From: Betaproteobacteria bacterium
GTDB taxonomy: Bacteria > Pseudomonadota > Gammaproteobacteria > Burkholderiales > Casimicrobiaceae
Direction: 5' to 3'
Length of the DNA: 46,049 bases
NCBI GenBank assembly: GCA_003153475.1
Contig: PLYT01000031.1
Span: forward strand, 15,183-61,231
Each line of letters opens with the position of its first letter. Within the stretch, counting starts at the first letter, position 1. The notes under the pieces are model-generated. The model searched no databases, was not told the origin of the DNA, and saw only the letters and a program-made list of their open reading frames with translations. This document shows, piece after piece, positions 1-8,752 of the stretch. A program made the translations under genes and the position numbers.

Positions 1-1
1 G

Positions 2-148
<147 letters not shown>

Positions 149-203
149 AGCGCGAAGCGCGCAGCCTACACCGGACGGCACAACAAGGGCAAAAGGAGGA
201 ACG

Positions 204-956
204 ATGGCACAGGACAAGCAGCGCGTTGCGTTGGTGACCGGCGGCATGGGCGGGCTGGGCGAGGCGATCTGCGTCAAGCTCGCCGCGCTCGGCCACGCGG
301 TCGTGACCACGCACTCACCGGGCAACCTCAAGGCGCAGGAATGGCTCGACACGATGAAAAAGGCGGGGCACCGCTTTTACGCCTACCCCTGCGATGTCGT
401 CGATTGGGAGTCTTGCGTCGCTTGCGTCGCTCGCGTCGTGACCGACGTCGGCCCGGTCGACGTGCTGGTCAACAACGCCGGCATCACCCGCGACATGACG
501 TTCAAGAAAATGGACAAGGCGAACTGGGATGCGGTGATTCGCACCAATCTCGATTCATGCTTCAACATGACCAAGCAGGTCTGCGACGGCATGGTCGAGC
601 GGGGATGGGGCCGCATCATCAATATTTCGTCGGTCAACGGCCAGAAAGGCGCCTTCGGCCAGACCAATTATTCGGCCGCGAAGGCCGGCATGCATGGCTT
701 CACCAAGGCGCTTGCGCTGGAAGTGGCGCGCAAAGGCGTGACCGTCAATACGATCTCGCCGGGCTACATCGGCACCAAGATGGTGATGGCGATTCCGCAG
801 GAGGTTCTGGACTCGAAGATCATCCCGCAAATACCGATGGGCCGCCTGGGCAAGCCGGACGAAATCGCGGGACTGGTCGCCTACCTGTCGTCGGAGGAGG
901 CGGCATTCGTTACTGGCGCCAATATCGCGATCAACGGTGGTCAGCACATGTTCTAG
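204..956 (+). CDS. phaB: Acetoacetyl-CoA reductase (NADPH)
   Basis: A 250-aa short-chain dehydrogenase that reduces acetoacetyl-CoA to (R)-3-hydroxybutyryl-CoA for PHB synthesis in the cytoplasm. Visible motifs are the Rossmann nucleotide loop TGGMGGLG (residues 12-19), NNAG (90-93), the catalytic Ser in NISSVNG (about 142) and YSAAK (Tyr156, Lys160). The PhaB-typical stretch NNAGITRDMTFKKM is present. ATG 204 is chosen because AAAAGGAGGA lies just upstream and the family length is about 246 aa; an upstream in-frame extension to 78 overlaps phaA and lacks support. It is probably cotranscribed with phaA. A 9-bp triplicated repeat lies inside the gene (412-438) without changing the expected length. 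Confidence 0.95.
   Translation: MAQDKQRVALVTGGMGGLGEAICVKLAALGHAVVTTHSPGNLKAQEWLDTMKKAGHRFYAYPCDVVDWESCVACVARVVTDVGPVDVLVNNAGITRDMTFKKMDKANWDAVIRTNLDSCFNMTKQVCDGMVERGWGRIINISSVNGQKGAFGQTNYSAAKAGMHGFTKALALEVARKGVTVNTISPGYIGTKMVMAIPQEVLDSKIIPQIPMGRLGKPDEIAGLVAYLSSEEAAFVTGANIAINGGQHMF
412..438 (+). repeat. Three tandem 9-bp units inside phaB
   Basis: Units CTTGCGTCG, CTTGCGTCG and CTCGCGTCG run head to tail and encode part of the segment SCVACVARV (about residues 70-78) of the reductase. From memory of PhaB proteins the segment length is unchanged, so the repeat looks like local sequence homogenisation rather than an insertion. Confidence 0.6.
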
Positions 957-984
957 TCGGGGAGGCTACGTCGGCGTTTTTGGC

Positions 985-1015
985 AAAAAAAAAGCCCCGG
1001 CATTGCTGCCGGGGC
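985..1015 (-). terminator. Intrinsic terminator of phaP
   Basis: A perfect 9-bp stem (GCCCCGGCA / TGCCGGGGC) with loop TTGC at 994-1015 is followed, on the minus strand, by nine T residues (A-run at 985-993). No T-run follows in the plus direction, so it serves the minus-strand phasin gene rather than phaB. Confidence 0.85.
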
Positions 1016-1020
1016 GAGAC

Positions 1021-1050
1021 TGTATCATTTAGGAGGAGGAAAATGATACA
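1021..1050. repeat. Perfect 10-bp inverted repeat with a purine-only 10-nt loop
   Basis: TGTATCATTT and AAATGATACA flank the loop AGGAGGAGGA. On the minus strand it lies in the 3' UTR of phaP just before the terminator. On the plus strand the loop is an ideal Shine-Dalgarno placed two bases before an ATG, so a hairpin here would expose or hide a ribosome binding site. It could also be a protein-binding operator. Confidence 0.6.
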
Positions 1051-1159
1051 GGTGGAGCCAGCAAATACTACGTTGGGACCGTGGCTACCGTTTCAAGCGC
1101 CCAACGATAGTCGGATCACCCGCCTTACGCGGCCTTGCGGCCCTTGCCGGTCGGCTTGA
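1043..1159 (+). CDS. Possible 38-aa ORF with a strong RBS, antisense to the phaP end
   Basis: ATG 1043 follows AGGAGGAGGA almost ideally and opens a 38-codon frame (MIQVEPANTTLGPWLPFQ...) ending at TGA 1159. The last 35 bp run antisense to the 3' end of phaP. I recognise no family, and the tail is rich in Arg, Pro and Cys as expected for the shadow of the alanine/lysine-rich phasin tail, which argues against a real protein. The RBS sits in the loop of the inverted repeat at 1021-1050. Equally likely it is a non-coding 3' UTR structure of phaP. Confidence 0.25.
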   Translation: MIQVEPANTTLGPWLPFQAPNDSRITRLTRPCGPCRSA

Positions 1160-1688
1160 TCGCGTTGGCTGCATTGGCCGCGTTAGCAGCCGCAGCGCGA
1201 ACCGACGCGTCGGCAAAGCTGACAACCTGCTTGGTAGCTTTCGAGAACTGATCGAAGGCAGCCGTTGTAGCCGCGACCGTCGACTTCAACGCCGTCACGG
1301 CAACGTCGGAGCCCGCGGGCGCGTTCTTGGTGGCATTGTCAACCCACACGGCGAAGCCCTTGGTGTAGGCAGCCCAAGCCTGCTCGGCCAGCGCCGAGAA
1401 ATCGGCTTGCGCTTCGGACGCGATCTGGTAGACGCCGCGCGAATACCCGAGGGCATTCTGCACGCCGGCTTCGGTCAGCTTGGCGCGGACCGCGGCCAAT
1501 TCCTGGACGTCCTTGATGCCTGCGACCGCGTTGGCGGTATAGACACCATTTTCAAGGACGATCTTGGCGGCCTGCAGGTTGAGCTTGGCGAGCTGCTCCG
1601 CCTTGTCCAGCGACATCGTCGCCAGTTTGACGGCGTTGTCATATCCCGCCTTGTTGATTTCGGCAAATTGTTCGGTTGCGTTGTACAT
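1125..1688 (-). CDS. phaP: Phasin family protein (PHA granule-associated)
   Basis: A 187-aa, alanine-rich, largely helical protein of the phasin family that coats PHA granules and controls their number and size. The N-terminal stretch NATEQFAEINKAGYDNAVKL and the later SEAQADFSALAEQAWAAYTKG are typical of betaproteobacterial phasins; the tail ends basic (GKGRKAA). An ATG two codons upstream (1694) overlaps the Shine-Dalgarno AAAAGGA, whereas ATG 1688 sits at ideal spacing from it, so 1688 is chosen. It has its own promoter (1823-1851), two candidate PhaR operators, and a terminator at 985-1015, so it is probably monocistronic and PhaR-repressed. Confidence 0.93.
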   Translation of the reverse strand: MYNATEQFAEINKAGYDNAVKLATMSLDKAEQLAKLNLQAAKIVLENGVYTANAVAGIKDVQELAAVRAKLTEAGVQNALGYSRGVYQIASEAQADFSALAEQAWAAYTKGFAVWVDNATKNAPAGSDVAVTALKSTVAATTAAFDQFSKATKQVVSFADASVRAAAANAANAANAIKPTGKGRKAA

Positions 1689-1800
1689 GGTCATCCTTTT
1701 CCGTCAGGTTACAGGACCCTAAAACGGGTCCGGATACACGGGCAACGAGAGGCTTTCCGGTCGCCGGCCCTTCGCCGTACGACCCCGGGACCACACCCCG

Positions 1801-1818
1801 ATTGCTGCACCGCACAAT
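1801..1818. promoter_or_regulatory. Candidate PhaR operator over the phaP start site
   Basis: On the minus strand the site reads ATTGTGCGGTGCAGCAAT, an imperfect palindrome of the TTGTGC-N-GCA type that I associate with betaproteobacterial PhaR. It covers the expected transcription start of phaP (about 1816), a position where binding would block initiation. The motif assignment is from memory and not tested. Confidence 0.55.
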
Positions 1819-1822
1819 TCCC

Positions 1823-1851
1823 ATTGTAGGGATGGACAGGCCCCCCGTCAA
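1823..1851 (-). promoter_or_regulatory. Sigma-70 promoter of phaP
   Basis: On the minus strand TTGACG (1851-1846), a 17-bp spacer and TACAAT (1828-1823) form a near-consensus promoter, placing the start near 1816 and giving a leader of about 130 nt before ATG 1688. The strength fits the abundance of phasins. Confidence 0.75.
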
Positions 1852-1859
1852 GAACTTTT

Positions 1860-1875
1860 TTGTGCATCGCACCAA
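1860..1875. promoter_or_regulatory. Second candidate PhaR operator between phaP and phaR
   Basis: TTGTGCATCGCACCAA is a near-palindrome sharing TTGTGC and GCA half-sites with the site at 1801-1818. It lies just upstream of the phaP -35 box and about 50 bp before the phaR -10 candidate, so one protein could regulate both genes, including phaR itself. Confidence 0.55.
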
Positions 1876-1928
1876 TTGGCCGGCCGGGCGCGCAAACCGT
1901 ATTCAAACGCTCAAATAAATCAGCAGGT

Positions 1929-1934
1929 TATAAT
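1929..1934 (+). promoter_or_regulatory. Candidate -10 box of phaR
   Basis: A perfect TATAAT lies 26 bp before the phaR ATG. No good -35 hexamer is found 16-18 bp upstream, so the promoter is weak or activator-dependent, or the match is chance in a locally AT-rich stretch. Confidence 0.35.
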
Positions 1935-1960
1935 CAACGATCGACGCCCGGGAGCGATGC

Positions 1961-2533
1961 ATGTCCAAGCCGATCCGCATTATCAAGAAGTATCCGAACC
2001 GCCGCCTATACGACACCGCGAACAGCGGATACATCACGCTGGCGGACGTCAAGCAGATGGTGCTCGAATTCATCGATTTCCAGGTGATCGACGCGAAGTC
2101 TGGCGATGATCTGACACGGAGCATCCTGCTGCAGATCATCCTCGAGGAAGAATCGGTTGGCGTGCCGATGTTCTCCAGCGAAATGCTGTCGCAGATGATC
2201 CGTTTCTACGGCAATGCACTCCAGGGCATCATGGGCAATTACATGGAGCAGAACGTCAAGGCGTTCATGGCGATCCAGGGCAAGCTGCAGGACCAGGCCA
2301 AGCAGATCTACGGCGACAAGATGATGCTGACCCCGGACCTGTGGAAGCAGTTCCTGCAGATGCAGGCGCCCGCGATGCAAGGCATGCTCGGCAATTATCT
2401 CGAGCAGAGCGCCAAGCTGTTCATGGACATGCAACAGCGCATGCAGGACCAGACGCGCGGGCTGTTCACCGCCTTCCCCTTTCCCAATTTCGGCGCGGTC
2501 CAACCATCGGCCGACGACGAAAAAAAGCGCTGA
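1961..2533 (+). CDS. phaR: PHA synthesis repressor PhaR
   Basis: A 190-aa regulator. It begins with the highly conserved PHA accumulation DNA-binding domain ([11 protein letters not shown] at about 9-19, then [12 protein letters not shown]), followed by two similar Met/Gln-rich helical repeats ([16 protein letters not shown] and [16 protein letters not shown]) of the family that bind PHA granules. PhaR represses phasin genes and is titrated off DNA by nascent PHA. Its position divergent from phaP, with two operator-like palindromes between them, fits that role. The length is normal for betaproteobacteria and ATG 1961 matches the conserved N-terminus. Confidence 0.96.
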   Translation: MSKPIRIIKKYPNRRLYDTANSGYITLADVKQMVLEFIDFQVIDAKSGDDLTRSILLQIILEEESVGVPMFSSEMLSQMIRFYGNALQGIMGNYMEQNVKAFMAIQGKLQDQAKQIYGDKMMLTPDLWKQFLQMQAPAMQGMLGNYLEQSAKLFMDMQQRMQDQTRGLFTAFPFPNFGAVQPSADDEKKR

Positions 2534-2582
2534 TGCCGCGAAGCGCCGCAACATCCGCATTGCAGCGCGCAGGATTTCCGCA

Positions 2583-3989
2583 GTGCACGATCGGCCGATG
2601 ATGGCGAAGCCCGCGCCGACGCGTCCTCGCACCCGCCCCGCACCAGCGCCTCGCGTCGGCTTCGTCTCGCTCGGCTGTCCGAAGGCGCTGGTCGACTCCG
2701 AGCAGATCCTGACTCGGCTGTCCGCCGAAGGTTATACGATCGCGCCGAGCTACGGCGGCGCCGATCTGGTGGTCGTCAACACCTGCGGCTTCATCGATGC
2801 CGCCGTCGACGAGTCGCTGTCCGCGATCGGCGAGGCGCTGGCCGAAAACGGCAAGGTCATCGTCACCGGCTGTCTCGGCGCCAAGGATGGCGGCGCGTTC
2901 ATCCGCGCAGCGCATCCGAAAGTGCTCGCGGTGACCGGACCGCACGCCGCGTCGGAGGTGATGGCGGCGGTGCACGAGCATCTGCCGAAGCTGCACGATC
3001 CTTTCGTCGATCTTTTGCCGCCCTCGATCGGTAAAATCGGCGTCAAGCTGACGCCGAAGCACTATGCGTATCTGAAGATCAGCGAAGGCTGCAACCACCG
3101 CTGCACCTTTTGCATCATTCCCTCGCTGCGCGGCGATCTGGTCAGCCGGCCGATCGGCGAGGTGATGGTCGAGGCGGAAAATCTGCTCAAGGCGGGCGTG
3201 CGCGAACTGCTGGTCGTATCGCAGGACACCAGCGCGTATGGCGTCGACGTCCGCTACCGCACCGGATTCTGGCGCGGCCGCCCGCTGAAGACGCGAATGA
3301 CCGAGCTCGCGACAGCGCTCGCCGCGTTAGCCGTCGAATACGGCGCCTGGGTGCGCCTGCACTACGTCTATCCCTATCCGCATGTCGACGACAGCATTGC
3401 CTTGATGGCTGCCGAGGGGGACGCCGGTCTGCTGCCGTATCTCGATGTGCCGTTTCAACACGCGAGCCCGCGCATCCTCAAGCTGATGAAGCGCCCGGCG
3501 AACGTCGAGAATAACCTCAAGCGAATCCGCGCCTGGCGCGCTGCATGCCCGCAACTTACGATACGGTCGACGTTCATCGTGGGATTTCCCGGCGAAACCG
3601 ACGCCGAATTCGAGGCGCTGCTCGAATTCTTGAGCGAGGCCCAGCTCGATCGGGTCGGCTGCTTCGCCTATTCGCCGGTCGACGGTGCCACCGCCAATGC
3701 CCTGCCCGATCCGGTTCCGGACGCGCTGCGCGAGGAGCGGCGCGCGCGGTTCATGGCAACGCAGGAGGCGATCAGCGCCCACAGGCTCAAGCGGCGGGTC
3801 GGCTCGACCCTGACGGTGCTGGTCGACACGCACGAAGGCGCGCGGGCCCTGGCGCGCAGCGCAGCCGATGCGCCGGAAATCGACGGCAACGTCGCCATAG
3901 ACAATGGCGCGGAGCTTCCCATCGGCGAGTTCGCGCGCGTGCGCATCACCGGCGCCAGCGCCCACGACTTGAGCGGCTTACCGGTCTAG
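2583..3989 (+). CDS. rimO: Ribosomal protein uS12 (S12) methylthiotransferase RimO
   Basis: A radical-SAM methylthiotransferase that adds a methylthio group to the conserved Asp of ribosomal protein S12. The N-terminal domain has the three cluster-binding Cys in SLGCPKA, NTCGF and TGCLGAK; the radical-SAM motif is [11 protein letters not shown] (CxxxCxxC), followed by IPSLRGD, diagnostic for RimO over MiaB. A TRAM-like domain forms the C-terminus. The frame gives 468 aa from GTG 2583 (AGGA upstream) or about 462 aa from ATG 2598 or 2601; the conserved part begins at RVGFVSLGC, so the exact start is uncertain. It follows phaR by about 50 bp and may be read from it. Confidence 0.95.
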   Translation: MHDRPMMAKPAPTRPRTRPAPAPRVGFVSLGCPKALVDSEQILTRLSAEGYTIAPSYGGADLVVVNTCGFIDAAVDESLSAIGEALAENGKVIVTGCLGAKDGGAFIRAAHPKVLAVTGPHAASEVMAAVHEHLPKLHDPFVDLLPPSIGKIGVKLTPKHYAYLKISEGCNHRCTFCIIPSLRGDLVSRPIGEVMVEAENLLKAGVRELLVVSQDTSAYGVDVRYRTGFWRGRPLKTRMTELATALAALAVEYGAWVRLHYVYPYPHVDDSIALMAAEGDAGLLPYLDVPFQHASPRILKLMKRPANVENNLKRIRAWRAACPQLTIRSTFIVGFPGETDAEFEALLEFLSEAQLDRVGCFAYSPVDGATANALPDPVPDALREERRARFMATQEAISAHRLKRRVGSTLTVLVDTHEGARALARSAADAPEIDGNVAIDNGAELPIGEFARVRITGASAHDLSGLPV

Positions 3990-4015
3990 CGCGCAGCGGG
4001 CTCGCCCCGCTTGCC

Positions 4016-4642
4016 TTATTTCTGCGGCAGATTGCGCAGCGCCGCGGCGAGCTGCTCGAGCACGTTGCCCAGGGCCGTATTGAATCCACGCACCAGCGCG
4101 TCGGCCGAGCGTGAAGTCACGTCGACCCGCGAGCCCAGCTCGCCGTTCCAGACGAAGGTTCCCACCGGGGCGGCGTTCCCGGTAAGAAAGAATTTTCCCT
4201 TCAGCACGGCAGCCGGGCGCGCCGTGTCGCGCAGGTCGGCGTAGAGCTCGGTCACGAAGCCTTCCAGTGCGAAATCGCCGTCGAGTGAGGTCGACGGCGG
4301 CAACACAGCGCGATAAATACCGGTTGCCGCGAGCCAGGTCGCGATCGCCTCGCCGATCATCGTCGCCGGCGAGACCAGGAACTCGTCGTAGAAGTCGGCC
4401 TCGTATTTGAGATCGCTTTCGCGATAGACCAGCGTCCTGCCGCGAAACGGCGCGGCCACGGTGATCGCTTCGACCTTGAGCGTCGCTTGCCCGGGCGTCG
4501 GATTTCGCGCCCCCGGCGCCGGCGGCTCGAGCAGGTAGGTCGACTTGACTGGCGACGGTTGGGAGAGGGAACACGCGGCGGCGGCAAGCGCCAGCGCGGA
4601 CGCGATAGCCCGCCGGCGCGGCAGGGAGACGGGTGACTTCAT
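4016..4642 (-). CDS. ABC-type transport auxiliary lipoprotein (PqiC-like)
   Basis: A 208-aa lipoprotein. The first about 24 residues form a lipoprotein signal peptide with basic Arg residues, an Ala-rich core and the lipobox LAAAAC. The rest matches the ABC-transport auxiliary lipoprotein family (YLLEPPAP... start; [23 protein letters not shown] in the middle) found as the last gene of MCE/Mla-type lipid transporter operons. It probably sits on the inner face of the outer membrane as a partner of the MlaD-like protein. Its start overlaps the end of the MCE gene by 4 bp, so translation is coupled. Confidence 0.85.
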   Translation of the reverse strand: MKSPVSLPRRRAIASALALAAAACSLSQPSPVKSTYLLEPPAPGARNPTPGQATLKVEAITVAAPFRGRTLVYRESDLKYEADFYDEFLVSPATMIGEAIATWLAATGIYRAVLPPSTSLDGDFALEGFVTELYADLRDTARPAAVLKGKFFLTGNAAPVGTFVWNGELGSRVDVTSRSADALVRGFNTALGNVLEQLAAALRNLPQK

Positions 4643-5703
4643 GGCTGGAGGCCTTTCGCCGGCAGCGGAGGCGCGCCGAGCAACAGCTGCGACGGATAGC
4701 GCTTGGCGTTCTCGGACAGGTCACGCAGGTTTTCGGTGAGCTGCCGCAGATTGTCGAACGCCTTTTTCAGGTCGGCCTCGCCGCTGCCCGTCAGGCGATC
4801 GAGACGGTTCAGCGTGCTTTGCAGATGCGCGAGCGACTTTGCCAGATTCGGGTCGTCGAGCGTCTTCTTGAGCTGCACGACAGCCGCGTCGGCATCGGTG
4901 GGCAAGCGTCTTAGCGCCGGATCGTCGAGCACGGCGGCCAGCCTCTGATTGGTCGTGCGCAGCTCGCCGAGCAGCGCGACGCTTTCGCTGCTGATCTTGT
5001 CGACCGCGAGCTGGTCGAGCTTGTGGTCGACCTTATCCATCATGCGCGTCGCGGTCTGCGACAGCTTGGCGGTGTCGATCGCATCGATGCGGCTGTTGGT
5101 CGTCACGAGAAGCTTGTTGAGATTGAGCAGCGTGCCCTCGATGTCGAGCTTTTGCAGCCGTGCCATGATGTCCGACGCCGCGGCGACGAACGCGGTGACG
5201 GTCGACTGCGCGCTCGGGATGTATAGATTGTTCGGGGTCCAGCTGATCGGCAGCACGGGGTTCGTCTTCGGATCGACGTAATCGATTTCGAGATAATTGG
5301 TCCCGGTGATGCCCTGCGGCGCAAGGCGAACGCGCAAGCCGCGATCGATCTCGACCTTGGCCGTATCCGGACGCGTGATGTCGCCGCCGGCGCGACCTCC
5401 GATCAGCCGCGGCAGAATCGTCGCCTCGACCATCACGTAGCGCAATCGCACCGGCATCGGCTGATCCTGCTCGTAGACGTTGTAGGTGAAACCGATGCGC
5501 CGCACGTCGCCCACGACGACGCCGCGGTAGCGGACCTTCGAGCCGACTTCGAGGCCTTGTACCGACTCGTTCAGATAGGTCTCGATCGTGACCTTCGACT
5601 GAAACCACTGGCCGGACCCCAGAATCAGCAGCAGCAGGACCAGCGCGACCACCCCGCCGATGACGAACACGCCGATCTTGAAGAAATTGGCCTGGGCGCT
5701 CAT
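4639..5703 (-). CDS. MCE/MlaD family lipid-binding protein
   Basis: A 354-aa membrane-anchored periplasmic protein of a lipid ABC transporter. An N-terminal transmembrane helix (about residues 9-30, [20 protein letters not shown]) is followed by one MCE domain ([20 protein letters not shown]-like region at about 43-62, reading [26 protein letters not shown] near 135), then a long helical tail of about 180 residues likely to form a coiled-coil needle. Such proteins assemble into hexameric rings that shuttle phospholipid across the periplasm. The gene lies 6 bp after the ATPase gene and overlaps the lipoprotein gene. Confidence 0.9.
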   Translation of the reverse strand: MSAQANFFKIGVFVIGGVVALVLLLLILGSGQWFQSKVTIETYLNESVQGLEVGSKVRYRGVVVGDVRRIGFTYNVYEQDQPMPVRLRYVMVEATILPRLIGGRAGGDITRPDTAKVEIDRGLRVRLAPQGITGTNYLEIDYVDPKTNPVLPISWTPNNLYIPSAQSTVTAFVAAASDIMARLQKLDIEGTLLNLNKLLVTTNSRIDAIDTAKLSQTATRMMDKVDHKLDQLAVDKISSESVALLGELRTTNQRLAAVLDDPALRRLPTDADAAVVQLKKTLDDPNLAKSLAHLQSTLNRLDRLTGSGEADLKKAFDNLRQLTENLRDLSENAKRYPSQLLLGAPPLPAKGLQP

Positions 5704-5709
5704 GGCCGG

Positions 5710-6492
5710 TTACGCGGCTTCGGCGGCGACTTCGCGCCGGAAGAATTGCCGCACCCATGGATTGTCGCTGGTGTCGCGCAGCACCTTCGGATCGCCCTCG
5801 GCGATGATGCCCTTGGTGCGCTTGTCGAGCATGATCACTCGGTCGGATACCGTGTATATGCTGGCGAGCTCGTGCGTGACGATGACGAAGGTAATGCGCA
5901 GGCTTTTCGCCAGGCGAAGGATAAGCTGGTCGAGCTCCACCGACGTGATCGGATCGAGACCGGCCGACGGCTCATCGAGGAAAAGGATCATCGGGTCAAG
6001 CGCCATCGCGCGCGCGATGGCGGCGCGCTTTTGCATGCCGCCGCTGATCTCCGCGGGCATGTGGCCGCAGAAGGCATCGAGCCCGACCAGTTGCAGCTTC
6101 ATCCTCGCGATCAGATCCATCGCCGCGGCATCCAGCGCCGTGTACTCCTCCAGCGGCAGCCGTACGTTTTCCAGCAAGGTCATCGAGCCGAACAACGCCC
6201 CGCTCTGGTACATCACGCCGATCTTGTTCAGGATCGCGCGCCGCGCCGCGCCCTCGGCAGTGACGATGTCGTCGCCTTCGATCAGGATGCTGCCCGCGAT
6301 CGGCTGATAGAGGCCGATCATGTGTTTGAGCAGCGTGCTTTTGCCGCTGCCCGAGCCGCCCAGGATCACGAAGACCTCACCACGGTTGACCGTGAAGTTG
6401 ATGTCTCGCATCAGCACGTTGCCTTCATACCCGGCGGTCAGGTGCTCGACGCTGATGATCGGATCGGCGGGCATGCGATTGAGTGGTGTCAA
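5710..6492 (-). CDS. ABC transporter ATP-binding protein, MlaF-like
   Basis: A 260-aa ATPase energising the MlaE-type permease. Walker A is GGSGSGKST, the signature is EISGGMQKRAAIARA and Walker B is MILFLDEPSAGLDP, followed by the His switch in IVTHEL. SGGMQKR rather than SGGQ is characteristic of MlaF/Ttg2A ATPases. ATG 6492 overlaps the permease stop codon region by 4 bp and the MlaD-like gene follows at once, so all four genes form one operon. Confidence 0.92.
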   Translation of the reverse strand: MTPLNRMPADPIISVEHLTAGYEGNVLMRDINFTVNRGEVFVILGGSGSGKSTLLKHMIGLYQPIAGSILIEGDDIVTAEGAARRAILNKIGVMYQSGALFGSMTLLENVRLPLEEYTALDAAAMDLIARMKLQLVGLDAFCGHMPAEISGGMQKRAAIARAMALDPMILFLDEPSAGLDPITSVELDQLILRLAKSLRITFVIVTHELASIYTVSDRVIMLDKRTKGIIAEGDPKVLRDTSDNPWVRQFFRREVAAEAA

Positions 6493-7640
6493 ATGTCGAG
6501 CAGATAGTAGACGAACGCGTAGATGCCGTCGACGACAACCAGCAGGATGATGCCCGAGACCACCGCCCGCGTTGCGGATATGCCGACGGCGCTGGCGCCG
6601 GTCTGCGTTTGCAATCCGCGCAGGCAGCCGATGCCGGCGATGAGAATCGCGAATACCGGAGTTTTCGCCAGTCCCGCCAGCAGGTCCTTCACGTCCACCA
6701 GGCTGTCGACCTCGTGCAGGAAGCTAGCGATCGGGATGTTGAAGGTGATCATTGTCAGTGCGCCCCCGAGGATGCCTATCAGGTCCGCGAACAGCGCAAG
6801 CAGCGGCATCATCAGCAGCGCCGCCAGGATGCGCGTCACGACCAGAAAGCGGACCGGATCGAGTCCCATCGTCGTCAGAGCATTCAACTCCTCGTTCACT
6901 TTCATCGTGCCGATCTCGGCGGCGAACGCTGCGCCCGACCGTCCGGCAAGCAGGATCGCCGTCATCAACGGTCCGAGCTCGCGCAGGATGGAAAGCCCGA
7001 CCAAGTCGGCAACAAAGAGCTCGGCGCCGAACTGTCGCATCGGCACCGCCGCCTGGAAGGCCAGGATGATACCCAGCAGAAAAGAGATCAACGCGACGAT
7101 CGGCAGCGCGTTGACGCCAACCTGCTCGCAGGTGTACCAGACGTCTTTCCAGCGTACGCGCGCCGGATGTCTTGCCGCATACCACAGCGCGGCGGCGGTT
7201 TCACCGATGAACGCAACCTGCGCGCGCATGTCGCGGCCGGTGATCGCGGCCGCGCGGCCGATCTCCGCGATGACATTGATCCGCGCGCCGGGCTGCTCGA
7301 CCGGCACGCGCATTGCCGCCGGATCGAACTGATCGAGCAGAGCGTGGAACTGGGGCCGCAGTCCGAACAGCGATACCGAAGCACTCGCCGCGCGCTGCTG
7401 GCGCAAGAGGTCGATCAGCATGGCGATGCCGCCGCCGTCGCAATAGTCGACGCCGGATGCGTCGATGACGATCAGGCGCCCGGGAGCCGCCGTCAGCGCC
7501 GCTCGTGCGTCGGGCCAGATGCCGGCGATCGAATAGGAATCGAGCCGTCCGGAAAGCCTTAGCTCGCGGCGGTCGCCGGCATCGACGACGGTCAGTGCCG
7601 CCGCAGCGTCAGGCGGGCCCGACGCCGTCGCCGAGCTCAC
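6489..7640 (-). CDS. MlaE family permease with N-terminal STAS domain
   Basis: A 383-aa inner-membrane permease. Residues 1 to about 110 form a STAS domain (LIVIDASGVDYCDGGGIAML is the core strand-turn), equivalent to a fused MlaB; the rest is the MlaE/YrbE permease with about six membrane segments and the motif GRSGAAFAAEIGTMKVNEELNAL. STAS-permease fusions mark a second, non-canonical type of Mla-like transporter distinct from the five-gene mlaFEDCB operon. The start is GTG 7640, whose GTGA overlaps the stop of a short upstream frame. It is the first clear gene of the operon. Confidence 0.9.
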   Translation of the reverse strand: MSSATASGPPDAAAALTVVDAGDRRELRLSGRLDSYSIAGIWPDARAALTAAPGRLIVIDASGVDYCDGGGIAMLIDLLRQQRAASASVSLFGLRPQFHALLDQFDPAAMRVPVEQPGARINVIAEIGRAAAITGRDMRAQVAFIGETAAALWYAARHPARVRWKDVWYTCEQVGVNALPIVALISFLLGIILAFQAAVPMRQFGAELFVADLVGLSILRELGPLMTAILLAGRSGAAFAAEIGTMKVNEELNALTTMGLDPVRFLVVTRILAALLMMPLLALFADLIGILGGALTMITFNIPIASFLHEVDSLVDVKDLLAGLAKTPVFAILIAGIGCLRGLQTQTGASAVGISATRAVVSGIILLVVVDGIYAFVYYLLDI

Positions 7641-7792
7641 GACTGGACCTCGTTCGGCGGGACGGAAACGCGGGCGCGCTCGCCTCGCTGGAGCATCAGT
7701 GGTACCCCTCGCTCGCCCGCACGTTGCCGCGAAACACCCAGTTTGACCCAGAAGAATTGCAGCCGCGTGAGCAGCACCGCGTCGAGCAACAT
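7637..7792 (-). CDS. Possible 51-aa leader ORF before the STAS-permease gene
   Basis: ATG 7792 with AAAGAG 4 bp upstream opens a 51-codon frame (MLLDAVLLTRLQFFW...) ending in a TGA that overlaps the permease GTG. The overlap suggests translational coupling, or simply that the permease operon has an in-frame-free leader. No family is recognised, and the composition (Arg, Val, Leu) could be chance in GC-rich DNA. Confidence 0.25.
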   Translation of the reverse strand: MLLDAVLLTRLQFFWVKLGVSRQRAGERGVPLMLQRGERARVSVPPNEVQS

Positions 7793-7844
7793 CGTCTCTT
7801 TAGCCGTGGCGGGTTGCGAGGCGCCACTATAGCATCGGCCGCGG

Positions 7845-7873
7845 ATGCCACAGAGGGCGAGGCGGAATATAAT
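7845..7873 (+). promoter_or_regulatory. Sigma-70 promoter of the SYLF gene
   Basis: ATGCCA (7845-7850, 4 of 6 to TTGACA), a 17-bp spacer and a perfect TATAAT (7868-7873) lie before ATG 7918, giving a leader of about 38 nt with Shine-Dalgarno AAGGGAGG. Confidence 0.65.
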
Positions 7874-7917
7874 GCGCAGGCAGGCCCAATGAACCCCATC
7901 GCATAAGGGAGGCAACC

Positions 7918-8655
7918 ATGCCGAAACACAAAATATCGCTCATCGCCGTCCATGCACTCGCTTCGATTTTGCTGGCTGCCGGCAGCACCGCGGCACTCGC
8001 GCAATCCGACCAGACCGGCACGGGGCCGGCCACGACGACTCGTACCGAGCCGACACCGCAATCGCTGGTCGATGCGGCCGACAAGACGTTCGCGGATTTC
8101 ATGCGCGACCCGCAAATGGGTTGGCTGCAGAACAACGTCGGCCGCGCGAAGGCCGTGCTGATTGCGCCGGAAGTCGCCAAGGCGGGCTTCATCTTCGGCG
8201 GCTCGGGCGGACGTGCGGTGCTTCTGGTGCGCAACGCCAAGACCGGCAGGTGGACTGGCCCGGCGTTTTACACGCTGGCCACCGCCAGCGTCGGATTCCA
8301 GGCCGGTATTTCGGTCTCGGAAATGATGACGCTGGTCATGACCGACAAGGGGCTCAATTCGCTGCTGTCCGACTCGTTCAAGATGGGTCCCGACGCGAGC
8401 GTCGCGGCGGGCCCGGTCGGCGCCGGCGCCAAGGCCGATATCATCACCGATCTCGTCACCTACAGCCGTTCGAAGGGCCTCTACGGCGGCATCAATCTCG
8501 ACGGCACCGTCGTTGCGACTTCCGATGAATGGAACGAAGCGTACTACGGCAAAAAGGGAATGCACGCGCCGGACATCCTGGTGCGCGGCGCCGTACATAG
8601 CAAGGGCGCGGACCGGCTGATTGCCGACATCGCGCGAGCCTCGCGCAAGAAGTGA
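7918..8655 (+). CDS. Secreted lipid-binding SYLF-domain protein
   Basis: A 245-aa exported protein. Residues 1 to about 28 are a Sec signal peptide ending at STAALA-QSD. The mature part matches the SYLF/YSC84 family (VLIAPEVAKAGFIFGGSGGRAVLLVRN, then WTGPAFYTLATASVGFQAG), a phosphoinositide- or lipid-binding beta-rich fold; bacterial members are periplasmic and uncharacterised. A good promoter and RBS precede it and the next gene is unrelated, so it is probably monocistronic. The divergent lipid transporter operon upstream makes an envelope-lipid role plausible but unproven. Confidence 0.85.
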   Translation: MPKHKISLIAVHALASILLAAGSTAALAQSDQTGTGPATTTRTEPTPQSLVDAADKTFADFMRDPQMGWLQNNVGRAKAVLIAPEVAKAGFIFGGSGGRAVLLVRNAKTGRWTGPAFYTLATASVGFQAGISVSEMMTLVMTDKGLNSLLSDSFKMGPDASVAAGPVGAGAKADIITDLVTYSRSKGLYGGINLDGTVVATSDEWNEAYYGKKGMHAPDILVRGAVHSKGADRLIADIARASRKK

Positions 8656-8752
8656 GCGTCCGGCGGCGCCCGGCCATCGCGCTCGAGCGCCGCCGCACGC
8701 GGTGCGCTGATCATCGGCGCACCGTCATGATGGCAACCCGGCGTCGCTGACG

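Noticed and set aside
8656-8752. Inverted repeats GGCGGCGC/GCGCCGCC and GGTGCGC/GCGCACC after the SYLF gene as a terminator
   Set aside because: No T-run follows either; reported only as weak structure in GC-rich DNA.
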